64,000 nucleotides of DNA, taken from Lachnospiraceae bacterium. Lineage in GTDB: Bacteria; Bacillota; Clostridia; Lachnospirales; Lachnospiraceae. Each line of letters starts with the position of its first letter. Position 1 is the first letter of the stretch. Shown piece after piece: positions 25,197 to 34,752 of the stretch. Under the pieces are notes generated by a model. It was not told the DNA's origin and ran no database searches. It saw only the letters and a program-made list of their open reading frames with translations. A program made the translations under genes and the position numbers. The stretch covers positions 1-64,000 of the forward strand of contig QXWO01000028.1 of NCBI GenBank assembly GCA_009911035.1, in the 5' to 3' direction.

Positions 25197-25946
25197 CTAA
25201 AATAATTTACATCCGCATATCTGCGCCGCTCTCTGTATATAATCCATTTTTTCTTCAATCTCTTTCAGCCGCTGCTGCGCCCGCAGGCTGTTATCTGCCT
25301 TTGACAGGCTTTCCTTAAGCTTTAAACTGCTTTTCCATTCCTTTTCCAGATAAAGCAGCAGAACCGGATGCTTATCTTCCAGCAGCTTAGGTCCGAAATA
25401 ATCTTCCACGTCCCGGACAGCCTGTGCATCTGCTTTATCTTCCCTCTGGTCAAAGTGCCGGCCGGGAACTGCTTTTATGACAGGGTAAAATTTACCATCT
25501 TCCAATATCATATCTTCCCGTTCAATGGAATATCCCATACTTTTTAAAAACTTCCGGAACAAATAAACTTCCGACTGGGGCTGTAGGATCAATTCTTTAA
25601 AATCCGCCGTCTTATAAGGATATTCTGCAAGTATCTTTTGTATCAGACGACCTCCCATACCAGCACATATAAGGGTTTTTGCCTCTCCCTGCTGATATTC
25701 GGCAAGCCCGTCCGAAAGACGCAGCGTTATGTACTCCTCAAGCCCTGCCCCCGCCACGTGTTCCCGGGCCTTTAAAAGAGGCCCTTTATTGATGTCCATG
25801 GCAAGCACCCCGGGAGAAATTCCCTGACAGACTAAATAAATCGGCACATACCCATGGTCACAGCCCACATCGCAGACCCTGCTGCCTTCCGTAACCAGTC
25901 CTGCCACTGCCTGCATCCTGGCAGACAAACTCCCCTGGCCCTTCAT
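25197..25946 (-). CDS. trmK: tRNA (adenine-N1)-methyltransferase TrmK
   Basis: 249 residues. SAM-binding VCDVGCDHGYVPIYL near residues 24-38, AMDINKGPL, and AGMGGRLIQKIL, which is diagnostic for TrmK (m1A22 of tRNA). The C-terminal third is a helical coiled coil. Its ATG shares one base with the rpoD stop (TAATG), so translation is coupled. The rpoD-trmK order is common in Firmicutes. Confidence 0.95.
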   Translation of the reverse strand: MKGQGSLSARMQAVAGLVTEGSRVCDVGCDHGYVPIYLVCQGISPGVLAMDINKGPLLKAREHVAGAGLEEYITLRLSDGLAEYQQGEAKTLICAGMGGRLIQKILAEYPYKTADFKELILQPQSEVYLFRKFLKSMGYSIEREDMILEDGKFYPVIKAVPGRHFDQREDKADAQAVRDVEDYFGPKLLEDKHPVLLLYLEKEWKSSLKLKESLSKADNSLRAQQRLKEIEEKMDYIQRAAQICGCKLF

Positions 25947-27172
25947 TAATCCAGATAATCCTTTAATTTTCTGCTCCTGCTGGGATGGCGCAGTTTGCGG
26001 AGTGCTTTCGCCTCGATCTGGCGGATACGCTCTCTGGTAACATTGAATTCCTTGCCTACCTCCTCAAGAGTCCTGGCCCGCCCGTCGTCAAGGCCGAACC
26101 GCAGGCGCAACACCTTCTGCTCTCTCTCTGTAAGGGTACCGAGCACTTCCACCAACTGCTCTTTCAACAGGGTAAATGCCGCCGCATCTGCCGGAACCGG
26201 AACATTGTCATCCTGTATGAAATCTCCCAGATGAGAATCCTCCTCCTCACCAATAGGTGTTTCAAGGGACACAGGCTCCTGGGAAATTTTCAGGATCTCT
26301 CTTACCCGCTCCACAGGAAGGTTCATTTCCTCGGCAATCTCTTCCGGAGTAGGTTCCCTGCCAAGCTCCTGCAAAAGCTGTCTGCTGACACGGATCAATT
26401 TATTGATCGTTTCCACCATATGCACAGGGATTCTGATGGTTCTCGCCTGATCCGCAATAGCCCTTGTGATCGCCTGGCGAATCCACCATGTGGCATAAGT
26501 AGAAAACTTAAATCCCTTGCGGCAGTCGAATTTTTCCACAGCTTTAATAAGCCCCAAATTTCCTTCCTGAATCAAATCAAGGAAAAGCATCCCCCGGCCC
26601 ACATATCTTTTTGCTATACTTACCACCAGACGCAAATTGGCTTCCGCAAGGCGCTTTTTCGCCTCGTCTCCGGCATCCAGATCCTTCTGCAAGGATTTGA
26701 TTTCATCCCGCAGCTCTTTTGCTTCCTTTTCGTCTACATGGGGCAGTCTTTTTTCCAATATGGCAATCTTTTCCTTTGCCACGACACCTGCTTCCATTTT
26801 CTGGGCAAACTCAATTTCCTCTTCCGCATTGAGAAGGGGCACTTTGCCGATTTCCTTTAAATACATCCGCACAGGATCTTCAATGCTAATGCCGTCGGGA
26901 ACCGTAAGGTCAATGTTCTCAACGTCCACCTCATCTTCCTCAGTGAGCATGATCTCCTCGTCTACCGTCTCATCCTCCTCGGTGATCCGCAAAACGTCCA
27001 CATTATTCTGCTCAAGGATTTCCATGATTTTATCAAATTGTTCCTCGCCTAATGAAACATCAGCAAAATAATCGATAATTTCCTGATATTCCAAAACGTT
27101 CTTTTTCTTCTTGGCAACTGCTAAAAGCCCTGTCAGCTTCTCGTCAAACTTTGCCTGTGTGTTTTCATCCAT
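25946..27172 (-). CDS. rpoD: Primary sigma factor RpoD/SigA
   Basis: About 408 residues from the ATG at 27172 ([13 protein letters not shown]); the frame extends to 27277 but would overlap dnaG by 56 bases. An acidic region 1.1-like segment precedes region 1.2 ([16 protein letters not shown]). Region 2.4 is [18 protein letters not shown], and region 4.2 is [20 protein letters not shown]. It directs core RNA polymerase to housekeeping promoters. Adjacent to dnaG, the conserved macromolecular synthesis arrangement. Confidence 0.97.
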   Translation of the reverse strand: MDENTQAKFDEKLTGLLAVAKKKKNVLEYQEIIDYFADVSLGEEQFDKIMEILEQNNVDVLRITEEDETVDEEIMLTEEDEVDVENIDLTVPDGISIEDPVRMYLKEIGKVPLLNAEEEIEFAQKMEAGVVAKEKIAILEKRLPHVDEKEAKELRDEIKSLQKDLDAGDEAKKRLAEANLRLVVSIAKRYVGRGMLFLDLIQEGNLGLIKAVEKFDCRKGFKFSTYATWWIRQAITRAIADQARTIRIPVHMVETINKLIRVSRQLLQELGREPTPEEIAEEMNLPVERVREILKISQEPVSLETPIGEEEDSHLGDFIQDDNVPVPADAAAFTLLKEQLVEVLGTLTEREQKVLRLRFGLDDGRARTLEEVGKEFNVTRERIRQIEAKALRKLRHPSRSRKLKDYLD

Positions 27173-27221
27173 TTTCGGTTTTCCGTCCTTCCTAACTTTA
27201 TAAACATTACCATTATTGGCC

Positions 27222-29000
27222 TTAATCCAGCGAAATATGCGTTTTGTCAAGTTCTTCCAGCGCCTTTTTGCCCTCAATCACCTGATTTAATGCCGAAACA
27301 TCGGCGGTTGACCGGCTATAGAAGTAATCAAAGCTGTTTTTCTTAACTGAAACCACAATATCGTGAATCGCTTTTTCCTGCTCCGCCCTGCTGCTTAGAT
27401 GGTCAAGTTTCGTGTTAAACACGCTGGCCGCCTCCCGCTGCTGCTCCTCGTCGGCAAACAGGCTGATAATAGCCGCCGGATTAACCGTTCCGCTTTCCAG
27501 ATCCGCAAAAAGCTTTTCGGCTATTTTTTTATATAGATCCTCCGTAAAATCCCCGGGGGAAATATATTTCTTGATTTTCTGATAAATGTACGGCTCCTCC
27601 ACCAGCCAGGTGAGAAGGATCTTCTGGGGTTTCTTTTTGTTTTCTTCCGGATCCTTTTTCTTTTGTATCCCCGGCTTGGGCCTTACTGCAGGGGATGCCA
27701 TTCCATTTCTGGCTGCATGGGAAAACACCAGTTTCCGCAGGCTCTCAAAACTTATATGGTATTTTAGGGCCACTGCTTCCATATAATTCTCCCGCTCCAC
27801 CTCTTCCCCGAAACCGCAGAGCTTTCTGGCAATCTCCCGGTGGAATTTTGTTTTTGCCTCCGGGTCATTTAAATCATAGTCCTTCTCCAGCATCCGCAGT
27901 TCAAAGAAAAAACTGTTTTCCGCTTTGGCAATGCGCTCTTTAAAAGCTTCCTGCCCCCTGTTTTTGATAAACTCGTCAGGGTCTTTGTAAGGCTCCAGAC
28001 TTAAGACCTTTCCGGTAAGCCCCGCCTCCTTCAATATCCCGATAGCGCGCAGCGCCGCCGTAACACCCGCCCCGTCGCTGTCGTAGGCTAAGACCACCTC
28101 CTGGGTATAGCGCTTTAAAAGACCAGCCTGGCCCGGGGTAAAGGCCGTCCCCAGTGATGCCGCCGCCTGGGAAAATCCTGCCTGGTGCATAGCAATCACA
28201 TCCATATAGCCTTCACATAAAATAATATTGCCGGCCCGGGAGGTCCTTGCAAAATTCAGTCCGTAAAGATTCCGGCTCTTGTCAAAAATCATGGTTTCCG
28301 GCGAGTTCAGATATTTGGGCTTGCCCTCTCCCATGACACGGCCCCCGAAACCAATGACCCGGTGGTTAATATCCTGAATGGGAAACATGACACGGTTCCA
28401 GAATTTGTCATGCATCCCGTATTTTTCGTCAAAACTGGCAAGCCCCGCTTCAATCAGCAGCTTGTCCTCATATCCTTTACTCTTTAAATATCTGGTAAGG
28501 TCGTCACTGGAAACATTGGAAAATCCAAGCCCGAATTTTCTGATAGTCTCCTTGGAAAGCTCTCTTCCCATAAGATACTTAAGGCCGCCTTTGCCGCTCT
28601 CACCCCTTAGCTGGTAAAAAAAGTATTTGGCAGCTTCTTTATTTACCTCTAAAAGCCTTGCCCTTTGGCCCTCTCTTTTCCTTGTCTCCTCATTGTACTC
28701 CGCCTCCGGCAGATTCACACCTGCCCGGTCAGCCAGAAATTTTACGGCCTCTTGAAAAGAATAATTTTCATACTCCATGATGAATGTAAAGACATTTCCC
28801 CCGGCCCCGCATCCGAAGCAGTAATACATCTGCTTGCTCTGGGAAACGGAAAAAGACGGGGATTTTTCATTATGGAAAGGGCACAGACCGAAATGGCTGC
28901 TGCCTTTTTTTTGTATTTTCACATATCCTGAAATGACATCCACAATGTCACTTTTCATCCGCACTTCTTCTATCAACTCGTCAGGATAATACATCTTCAT
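27222..29000 (-). CDS. dnaG: DNA primase
   Basis: 592 residues. CHC2 zinc finger with Cys40, His43, Cys61 and Cys64. Toprim domain shows [14 protein letters not shown] and [11 protein letters not shown]-terminal DnaB-binding helical domain starts near residue 460. It synthesises RNA primers at the replication fork. SD GGAGGATG precedes the ATG. The gene is first in the dnaG-rpoD-trmK-kinase run, 49 bases ahead of rpoD. Confidence 0.97.
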   Translation of the reverse strand: MKMYYPDELIEEVRMKSDIVDVISGYVKIQKKGSSHFGLCPFHNEKSPSFSVSQSKQMYYCFGCGAGGNVFTFIMEYENYSFQEAVKFLADRAGVNLPEAEYNEETRKREGQRARLLEVNKEAAKYFFYQLRGESGKGGLKYLMGRELSKETIRKFGLGFSNVSSDDLTRYLKSKGYEDKLLIEAGLASFDEKYGMHDKFWNRVMFPIQDINHRVIGFGGRVMGEGKPKYLNSPETMIFDKSRNLYGLNFARTSRAGNIILCEGYMDVIAMHQAGFSQAAASLGTAFTPGQAGLLKRYTQEVVLAYDSDGAGVTAALRAIGILKEAGLTGKVLSLEPYKDPDEFIKNRGQEAFKERIAKAENSFFFELRMLEKDYDLNDPEAKTKFHREIARKLCGFGEEVERENYMEAVALKYHISFESLRKLVFSHAARNGMASPAVRPKPGIQKKKDPEENKKKPQKILLTWLVEEPYIYQKIKKYISPGDFTEDLYKKIAEKLFADLESGTVNPAAIISLFADEEQQREAASVFNTKLDHLSSRAEQEKAIHDIVVSVKKNSFDYFYSRSTADVSALNQVIEGKKALEELDKTHISLD

Positions 29001-29008
29001 CCTCCATG

Positions 29009-29026
29009 CGCATCCCCAAGGATGCG
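29009..29026 (-). promoter_or_regulatory. Hairpin just upstream of the dnaG ribosome site
   Basis: CGCATCC, loop CCAA, GGATGCG: a perfect 7-bp hairpin ending five bases before the dnaG SD. It may tune dnaG translation or mark a processing site; no U-run is present. Confidence 0.4.
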
Positions 29027-29136
29027 TCTGTCTGCCCTTTCTCCCCGGCCCCTGGAGTATTTCCTATGGGCATAAGTCTATCAGCCTCCCGCAGAATACG
29101 GCGTATGTCTTTAGGGACGCTTTTTTAAGACACCCT

Positions 29137-30141
29137 TCAGCCATGCCAGGATCTCGGGATATAGATCTCCTCATATTTGGCTATGGCAAACCGGTCCGTC
29201 ATAGCGCCTATATAATCACATACGATCTTCTCCTCCGGCTCTCCCTTATCCATCAGCTTAATGTAATCTCTGGGCAGAAGCTCCAGATGACGCCTGTAAT
29301 AGGCGTACAGGGTCTGTACCAGCATTACCGCCTTGCCTTCCTCGCTTTTCGCCTCTTTGTTCTGGTAAACTCTCTCGAACATAAACCGGCGCAGGTCCTG
29401 CATGGCTTTGGCCACCGGCTCTGACATCTGTATGTCGTCTTTCCCGTAACTGGTGCTGACTAAATCATGGATAAAGTGATCCAGCCGCTCTCCCGTGGTA
29501 TATCCGATTACATCGCCGATTTCCCGGGGCACATCCGATTCCTTTAAGATCCCCGCCCTTATAGCGTCATCCATATCGTGGTGGATATACGCGATTTTGT
29601 CGGAGAAACGGACGATCCTTCCTTCCAGCGTGGCAGGCATCCCCTTGGTCTGATGGTTCTTGATGCCGTCCCGCACCTCCAGTGTCAGATTCAGCCCCAT
29701 GCCGCCCTTTTCCAGCACATCTATGGTGCGGACGCTCTGGTCGCTGTGACAGTACCCGTAAGGGCACACCTCGTTCAATGCCCGCTCCCCTGCATGGCCG
29801 AAAGGCGTATGGCCAAGGTCATGGCCAAGGGCAATGGCTTCCACCAGGTCTTCGTTCATCCGAAGGGCTTTGGCAATGGTCCTTGCGTTCTGGGAAACTT
29901 CCAGGGTATGAGTCAGCCTTGTCCTGTAGTGATCCCCCTCTGGGGATAAAAACACCTGGGTCTTATCCTTAAGGCGCCGGAAAGATTTGGCGTGCAGAAT
30001 CCTGTCCCGGTCCCGCTGGTAGACCGGACGGATATCACACTGTTCTTCCTTGCGCATCCGCCCTTTTGAATCCCTGCTGTGGGCGGCGTAAGGACTTAAA
30101 TTTTCCATTTCAAGCTGTTCCAGATTTTCTCGTATGTTCAT
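29137..30141 (-). CDS. dgt: Deoxyguanosinetriphosphate triphosphohydrolase-like protein
   Basis: 334 residues. HD-domain metal ligands: RTRLTHTLEVSQ (His), ALGHDLGHTPFGHAGE (His-Asp, His) and a later Asp in SDKIAYIHHD. This is the short Dgt-like type that hydrolyses dNTPs to nucleosides and triphosphate. The ATG has AGGAG six bases upstream. It precedes dnaG by 136 bases on the same strand, an order seen in other Clostridia. Confidence 0.93.
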   Translation of the reverse strand: MNIRENLEQLEMENLSPYAAHSRDSKGRMRKEEQCDIRPVYQRDRDRILHAKSFRRLKDKTQVFLSPEGDHYRTRLTHTLEVSQNARTIAKALRMNEDLVEAIALGHDLGHTPFGHAGERALNEVCPYGYCHSDQSVRTIDVLEKGGMGLNLTLEVRDGIKNHQTKGMPATLEGRIVRFSDKIAYIHHDMDDAIRAGILKESDVPREIGDVIGYTTGERLDHFIHDLVSTSYGKDDIQMSEPVAKAMQDLRRFMFERVYQNKEAKSEEGKAVMLVQTLYAYYRRHLELLPRDYIKLMDKGEPEEKIVCDYIGAMTDRFAIAKYEEIYIPRSWHG

Positions 30142-30246
30142 CGACGGCTCCTGTTAATATAGGAAACGCCATAACGGATGTCCTTATGACGCTTACTATA
30201 CTCCCTACTATCATTATTCGGTGCAAAGCTGCAGAATCCTTTTTAT

Positions 30247-31170
30247 TTAACGACAAATCTCATAAATAAATTCTGCATTCTTTTCCATAGCGTCATAGGC
30301 TGTCTTTAAAGGCGACATTTGGAACACATGCCACATGCCTTTAAAGATGTCCAGTTTTACAGACACATTGGCCTGTACCATTTTCTTATGCAGCATCGTT
30401 GCGTCCCCAAGGAGGATCTCATTGTTCCCTGCCTGGATGTAGGTAGGCGGAAACCCCGTAAAATCCCCGAAAAGCGGCGAAATAAAAGGGTCTTCCAGAT
30501 CCTGTCCATCCACGTAATTGTGAATCATCCGCTCCAGATACTCTGCATCCAACACCGGGTCCAGCTCCGCCCTTGTCTGATGGGTCTTTCCCGAAGAAGT
30601 CAAATCTGTCCAGGGCGACATAAGCAGCACCCCTCTTGGAAGAATCCGCTCCTCCTCTTTTAATTTCAAAACCAGCGACAGGGCCAGATTTCCCCCGGCG
30701 GAATCCCCTGCAATGATCACATCTCTCGCCCCGTAGCCTAAAAGCATCAGATAATCCCATGCTTTCATGGCGTCCTCCGTGGCCGCAGGATAAGGATGCT
30801 CCGGCGCCAGCCTGTAGTCAAAGCAGAGCACGTCCATGGATGTGCTTGCGGAAAGCTTGGTGGTCAGGGTTCTTGCATACAGACTGCTTCCTGTGGAATA
30901 TCCCCCGCCGTGGCAGTACAAAATCACATATTTCTTCATATGGGCACGGTTCACCGATACCCACTCCCCGTCCATATCCTGAATCTTCACGCTGCGTATC
31001 AGCATGTCCCGTGAATTTCCCAAAAGGGCACCTACATGATCCTGTGAGAGACGGTGTTTTTCAATGTCCGTATTATCGATCATGCCGTGAACCTTCCGGA
31101 TCAGCCCCATCATATTTTGATTTCTTACCTCCTCGGCAGGTTTCCTGGCCAGTTTTCTTTTTAGTGCCAT
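30247..31170 (-). CDS. Alpha/beta hydrolase, HSL-type esterase
   Basis: 307 residues. The oxyanion motif HGGGYSTG, the nucleophile elbow AGDSAGGNLALSL and the late His in MWHVFQM place it in the hormone-sensitive-lipase/acetyl-esterase family. No signal peptide, so cytoplasmic. SD AAGGAG precedes the ATG. It is divergent from the acyltransferase-like gene at 31345, with a 174-base shared control region. Likely deacylates a small ester; the natural substrate is unknown. Confidence 0.88.
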   Translation of the reverse strand: MALKRKLARKPAEEVRNQNMMGLIRKVHGMIDNTDIEKHRLSQDHVGALLGNSRDMLIRSVKIQDMDGEWVSVNRAHMKKYVILYCHGGGYSTGSSLYARTLTTKLSASTSMDVLCFDYRLAPEHPYPAATEDAMKAWDYLMLLGYGARDVIIAGDSAGGNLALSLVLKLKEEERILPRGVLLMSPWTDLTSSGKTHQTRAELDPVLDAEYLERMIHNYVDGQDLEDPFISPLFGDFTGFPPTYIQAGNNEILLGDATMLHKKMVQANVSVKLDIFKGMWHVFQMSPLKTAYDAMEKNAEFIYEICR

Positions 31171-31344
31171 AAATTCTCCTTACTTTGTTATACTCTGCAT
31201 AGACCCGGTTGCCGGAAAACATGCCGGATATAACCTCATTCCATAAGATTTATGTCTATTTTAACACATTTATGGATTTTTGTGGTATACTAATTAGTAA
31301 TTTATGGATGCAAAATTTTTCAGGAAGCAGGATAGGAATTTGAC

Positions 31345-32715
31345 TTGAAAAATCAAAACAAAAATTCAGAAGAATCAAAATCAAATAAAATTCCGGCAGG
31401 GGGAAAAGGCAGGAGCCGAACCAATCCCAAAATCTGGTATAAACTGGATCTGTCCGCCATTGTGTATCCCACTTTGCAGCGCAGGGACTTTTCTTCGGTG
31501 TACCGCTTGTCGGTTGTCTTAAAGGAGGCTGTTGATCCTGAAATATTACAGCAGGCGGCGGACATTGCCCTGACCCGTTTTCCCACCTATAAGACGGCTA
31601 TCCGCAAGGGCCTTTTCTGGCGCTATTTAGAGCCTAACAACCGGCCCGGCCCTTTTGTACAAAAGGATATCCGCAATTTCTGTATGCCCATGCCTTTTAA
31701 GGCCAAAAACCGGTATCTGCTCCGCATTTACTATTTTGACCGCCGTATTTCTTTAGAAGCCCACCACTGTCTCGGTGACGGAACCGGGGGCATGTGTGTG
31801 CTTATGACCATCACCGCCGTATACCTGCGCCTTCTGGGGCACCAGGTTTCCAATGGCTGTTTTGTTATGGATGTAAACGAGTCTCCCGACCCTGAAGAAT
31901 TAGAAGACGCCTACATGCGCTATGCCAATGCCAAAGTCTGCCCGGCAAGGCCCGGTGAAAAGACCTACCGCGTCCGGGGCACCCGGGAACCTTTTTATAC
32001 TTTCAATGTGATTGACGGGATCATGTCCGTAAAGGAAGTCATGAAGGTGGCCCAGAATTATAACGCCACCATCACCGAATATTTAAACGCTGTGCTCCTT
32101 TATGCCCTGCTGCAAAAACAGCAGTCTGAATGGCATTTAAAGCTCCGCCCTGTTAAAATCGCCATGCCGGTCAACCTGCGGCGTTTTTTCCCGTCCAAGA
32201 CCCTGCGGAATTTCATTACCATGGTCTACCCGGCCATCGACCCAAGGCTGGGGGAATACACCTTTGAGGAAATCGTGCAGCAGGTGCATAATTTTATGCG
32301 CTATTATATCAACGAGAAATTTTTAAAGGGAGATATCACCACCAATGCCAGCACCCAGCGCAACCCCTTTATCCGGGTAGTGCCCCTTTTCATCAAAGAT
32401 TTTGTAGTCAGGGCGTTTTACACCCGGGTGCAGGATAAGAATTCTTCCGCCGGACTTACCAATATGGGCGCCCTTAAGGTGCCCGAAGATATGAAGCCTT
32501 ATATTGACCGGTTCGACATCTACATGGGGCAGCCCTTTTCCTGCCGCACCAACTGCGCTGTGGTAAGCTTCCAGGACACCCTGACCATCAATTTTGCAAG
32601 CAACATCATGGAAACGGATGTAGAGCGGCATTTTTTCAGAAAGCTGGTTGCGGACGGCATTCATGTGGCTATTGAAAGCAACCGCCAGAACCTCCAGGAA
32701 TACAGCGAACGGTAG
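31345..32715 (+). CDS. Condensation/alcohol acetyltransferase-like protein
   Basis: 456 residues from a TTG with AGGATAGGAA upstream. The motif EAHHCLGDGTGG is the HHxxxDG active site of CoA-dependent acyltransferases and NRPS condensation domains, and MPVNLRRFFPSKTLRNF is the second-half motif of that superfamily. It is free-standing (no A or T domain). In Firmicutes such proteins are often annotated as alcohol acetyltransferase. The next gene (DUF6320-like) and the divergent esterase suggest a small acyl-ester pathway; the acceptor is unknown. Confidence 0.75.
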   Translation: MKNQNKNSEESKSNKIPAGGKGRSRTNPKIWYKLDLSAIVYPTLQRRDFSSVYRLSVVLKEAVDPEILQQAADIALTRFPTYKTAIRKGLFWRYLEPNNRPGPFVQKDIRNFCMPMPFKAKNRYLLRIYYFDRRISLEAHHCLGDGTGGMCVLMTITAVYLRLLGHQVSNGCFVMDVNESPDPEELEDAYMRYANAKVCPARPGEKTYRVRGTREPFYTFNVIDGIMSVKEVMKVAQNYNATITEYLNAVLLYALLQKQQSEWHLKLRPVKIAMPVNLRRFFPSKTLRNFITMVYPAIDPRLGEYTFEEIVQQVHNFMRYYINEKFLKGDITTNASTQRNPFIRVVPLFIKDFVVRAFYTRVQDKNSSAGLTNMGALKVPEDMKPYIDRFDIYMGQPFSCRTNCAVVSFQDTLTINFASNIMETDVERHFFRKLVADGIHVAIESNRQNLQEYSER

Positions 32716-32764
32716 CCTGTTTGTATTATATATCCATTATATCTTGTTAAGAAAGGAATCAGCT

Positions 32765-33469
32765 ATGTCCTATTGTGTAAACTGCGGTGTGGAGTTAGAG
32801 CCTTCCCTTACAGAATGCCCCTTATGCAATACACCCGTGATCAACCCTAAAGAACTTTACAATCAAAAGAAAACATCCCCCTACCCCAAAGAACGGGGAC
32901 AGGTGGATGTTGTTAAACGGAAGGATTTGACGATCCTCACATGTATTGTGCTGGGAGGCACATCCTTAAGCTGCCTTCTGCTCAACCTTTTTGTCTTTTC
33001 AAAGGGTCCCTGGTCCCTTTTCATCATCGGGGCCTGCCTAATCTTATTTGTGCTTTCCATTCCAGCCCTCATCTACACCAAACTGCCCATCTATATTTCT
33101 CTTTTGTTTGACGGTGTCGCCGTGGGGCTGTATCTGTATATGATCACTTTTAACACTGCCTCCAGCCAGTGGTTTACCGGGCTTGCCCTTCCTATCGTAG
33201 CTCTGGCTACCATCCTTGTGGAGATTTTTGCCCTGCTGCTGCGCTCTTTTTCGGTATCCTTTATCACCACAGCCCTGTACTTTTTCGCCGAAGCCGCTCT
33301 TTTTTGTGTAGGAATAGAACTGTTGATCGACCATTATACCGGCAGGCCTTTCCGGCTGGGCTGGTCTGCAATCGTCCTTACCGTGTGCAGCGTCATTGTG
33401 GTGCTTCTTATCACAGTGCTGTCCAAAAGACGGCTGCGGGACGCAGTAAGAAGGCGGCTGCATTTTTGA
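32765..33469 (+). CDS. DUF6320-like zinc-ribbon membrane protein
   Basis: 234 residues from the ATG at 32765 (AAGGAATCAGCT upstream); the open frame reaches back to 32648, but that part overlaps the previous gene. It begins with a zinc ribbon, CVNCGVELEPSLTECPLCNTP, then has about six hydrophobic helices from residue 60 on. This matches my memory of DUF6320 proteins, which accompany acetyltransferase-like genes. Membrane protein of unknown function, probably co-transcribed with the gene 49 bases upstream. Its last codons lie in a large inverted repeat. Confidence 0.78.
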   Translation: MSYCVNCGVELEPSLTECPLCNTPVINPKELYNQKKTSPYPKERGQVDVVKRKDLTILTCIVLGGTSLSCLLLNLFVFSKGPWSLFIIGACLILFVLSIPALIYTKLPIYISLLFDGVAVGLYLYMITFNTASSQWFTGLALPIVALATILVEIFALLLRSFSVSFITTALYFFAEAALFCVGIELLIDHYTGRPFRLGWSAIVLTVCSVIVVLLITVLSKRRLRDAVRRRLHF

Positions 33470-33490
33470 TAACAGCCGCCTTCTTACTGC
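33443..33490. terminator. 18-bp perfect inverted repeat spanning the stop of the DUF6320-like gene
   Basis: GCAGTAAGAAGGCGGCTG (33443-33460) and CAGCCGCCTTCTTACTGC (33473-33490) with a 12-base loop. There is no U-run on either side. It separates two convergent genes, so it may stop transcription from both sides or stabilise 3' ends. Confidence 0.65.
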
Positions 33491-33514
33491 AATGACATAA
33501 TCGTCCTTTGTGCT

Positions 33515-33889
33515 TTAGTATTTCCCTTCATAATCGGTCCCGGTCTCTCCCGATATGCGGGCTATGTATTTGTCAGGATTTTTCCGCATGTTAAGCATCG
33601 TGTCAAATGCCAGCAGCACCATCCGCTCCCGGTTCTCCTTCGTCCCTGTATTGTCCTGGTCCAGCCTTGCCTTAAAATGATCCATTTGCCAGATCAGTAT
33701 ATCCACCACGCCGATTCCGGCCACCTTTGCCTTGCAGGCAAAATTCTCATGGATCATATAATAGTAAAATTCCTCATAGATCTCCTCATCGGATCTAAGT
33801 TTTTCAAAAAAAGCGGCGGCAAACGCCTCATCTTCCCCTGCACATGTGCACAGCGTCCCTATATAGTCTATAACTGTTTTATCTTCCAT
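33515..33889 (-). CDS. Hypothetical protein, acidic helical
   Basis: 124 residues, not recognised. It is rich in acidic and aromatic residues and mostly helical by eye, with no signal peptide or membrane segment. Three Cys lie at about 14, 16 and 52. The ATG has GGGAGAAC seven bases upstream, which supports translation. It stands alone on the minus strand between the inverted repeat and the VanR-like gene, and is convergent with the DUF6320-like gene. No function is proposed. Confidence 0.65.
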   Translation of the reverse strand: MEDKTVIDYIGTLCTCAGEDEAFAAAFFEKLRSDEEIYEEFYYYMIHENFACKAKVAGIGVVDILIWQMDHFKARLDQDNTGTKENRERMVLLAFDTMLNMRKNPDKYIARISGETGTDYEGKY

Positions 33890-34053
33890 AAATGTTCTCC
33901 CATCTTATCTCTGCCTTTGTTTATTATAAACTGACCTATTTTACAAGTCAATTCAAAGAATCTTCTCTGCGCAAATTTATAGCTGTTTTTGATGTAAAAC
34001 TAAGAATTATCTGTTATAATGAAACATTAGAGCATATATCAGGAGGAACACTT

Positions 34054-34752
34054 ATGAGCGAAAAGATATTGATTGTCGATGATGAAAAGGAAATTACCGA
34101 CCTTATTACTCTTTATCTGCAAAATGAAAATTATATTGTCTTTCCTTTTTATGATCCCATAGAAGCCTGTAAATTAGCCGAAACGGAAGATTTGGATTTA
34201 GCGATCTTAGATGTAATGATGCCGAAAATGGATGGTTTTAAGCTGTGTCAGAAAATCCGTGAGCAGCACAACTATCCGATTATTATGTTAACCGCCAGGG
34301 AGGAGGAAGTGGATAAAATCACGGGACTTACCCTGGGCGCCGATGATTATATGACCAAGCCTTTCCGTCCCCTGGAGCTGATTGCACGTGTAAAAGCACA
34401 GCTTCGCCGGTACAAAAAGTACAATATGCCGGCGCTCCCGGAGGATTCCCATATCATCACCCATGGGGGCCTCATGCTCAACAGCCTGACCCATGAATGT
34501 ACTTTAGATGAAAAAAACCTCTCCCTAACCCCTACAGAATTCACGATTCTCTATGTACTGTGTCAGAAGAAAGGTCAGGTGATCAGCGCCGAGGAATTAT
34601 TTCACGCGGTCTGGGGCGAAGAATATTTCAGCAAAAGCAATAACACCATCACGGTTCACATCCGGCATTTACGTGAAAAGATGAACGATTCTTTTGAGGA
34701 CCCAAAGTACATCAAAACGGTCTGGGGGTGTGGATACAAAATTGAAAGTTAA
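34054..34752 (+). CDS. VanR-like OmpR-family response regulator
   Basis: 232 residues from the ATG at 34054 (AGGAGG nine bases upstream). Receiver: phospho-acceptor Asp in LAILDVMMPKMDG, Lys in DYMTKPFRPLELIARVKAQL. Winged helix: SLTPTEFTILYVLCQKKG and SKSNNTITVHIRHLREKMN. It is strikingly close to VanR of glycopeptide resistance operons, especially in the YFSKSNNTITVHIRHLREK stretch. No vanH, vanA or vanX gene is nearby, so it probably controls another envelope response. The kinase gene overlaps it. Confidence 0.92.
   Translation: MSEKILIVDDEKEITDLITLYLQNENYIVFPFYDPIEACKLAETEDLDLAILDVMMPKMDGFKLCQKIREQHNYPIIMLTAREEEVDKITGLTLGADDYMTKPFRPLELIARVKAQLRRYKKYNMPALPEDSHIITHGGLMLNSLTHECTLDEKNLSLTPTEFTILYVLCQKKGQVISAEELFHAVWGEEYFSKSNNTITVHIRHLREKMNDSFEDPKYIKTVWGCGYKIES

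Noticed and set aside
25985-26860. Plus-strand frame of 291 codons opposite rpoD
   Set aside because: Antisense of a highly conserved sigma factor gene; no motif or ribosome site.
32648-32764. N-terminal extension of the DUF6320-like protein
   Set aside because: The added 39 residues overlap the previous gene and precede a clear ribosome site and the zinc-ribbon start.
33892-34053. N-terminal extension of the VanR-like regulator
   Set aside because: The receiver domain begins at the ATG at 34054 with AGGAGG upstream; the extension has no homology.
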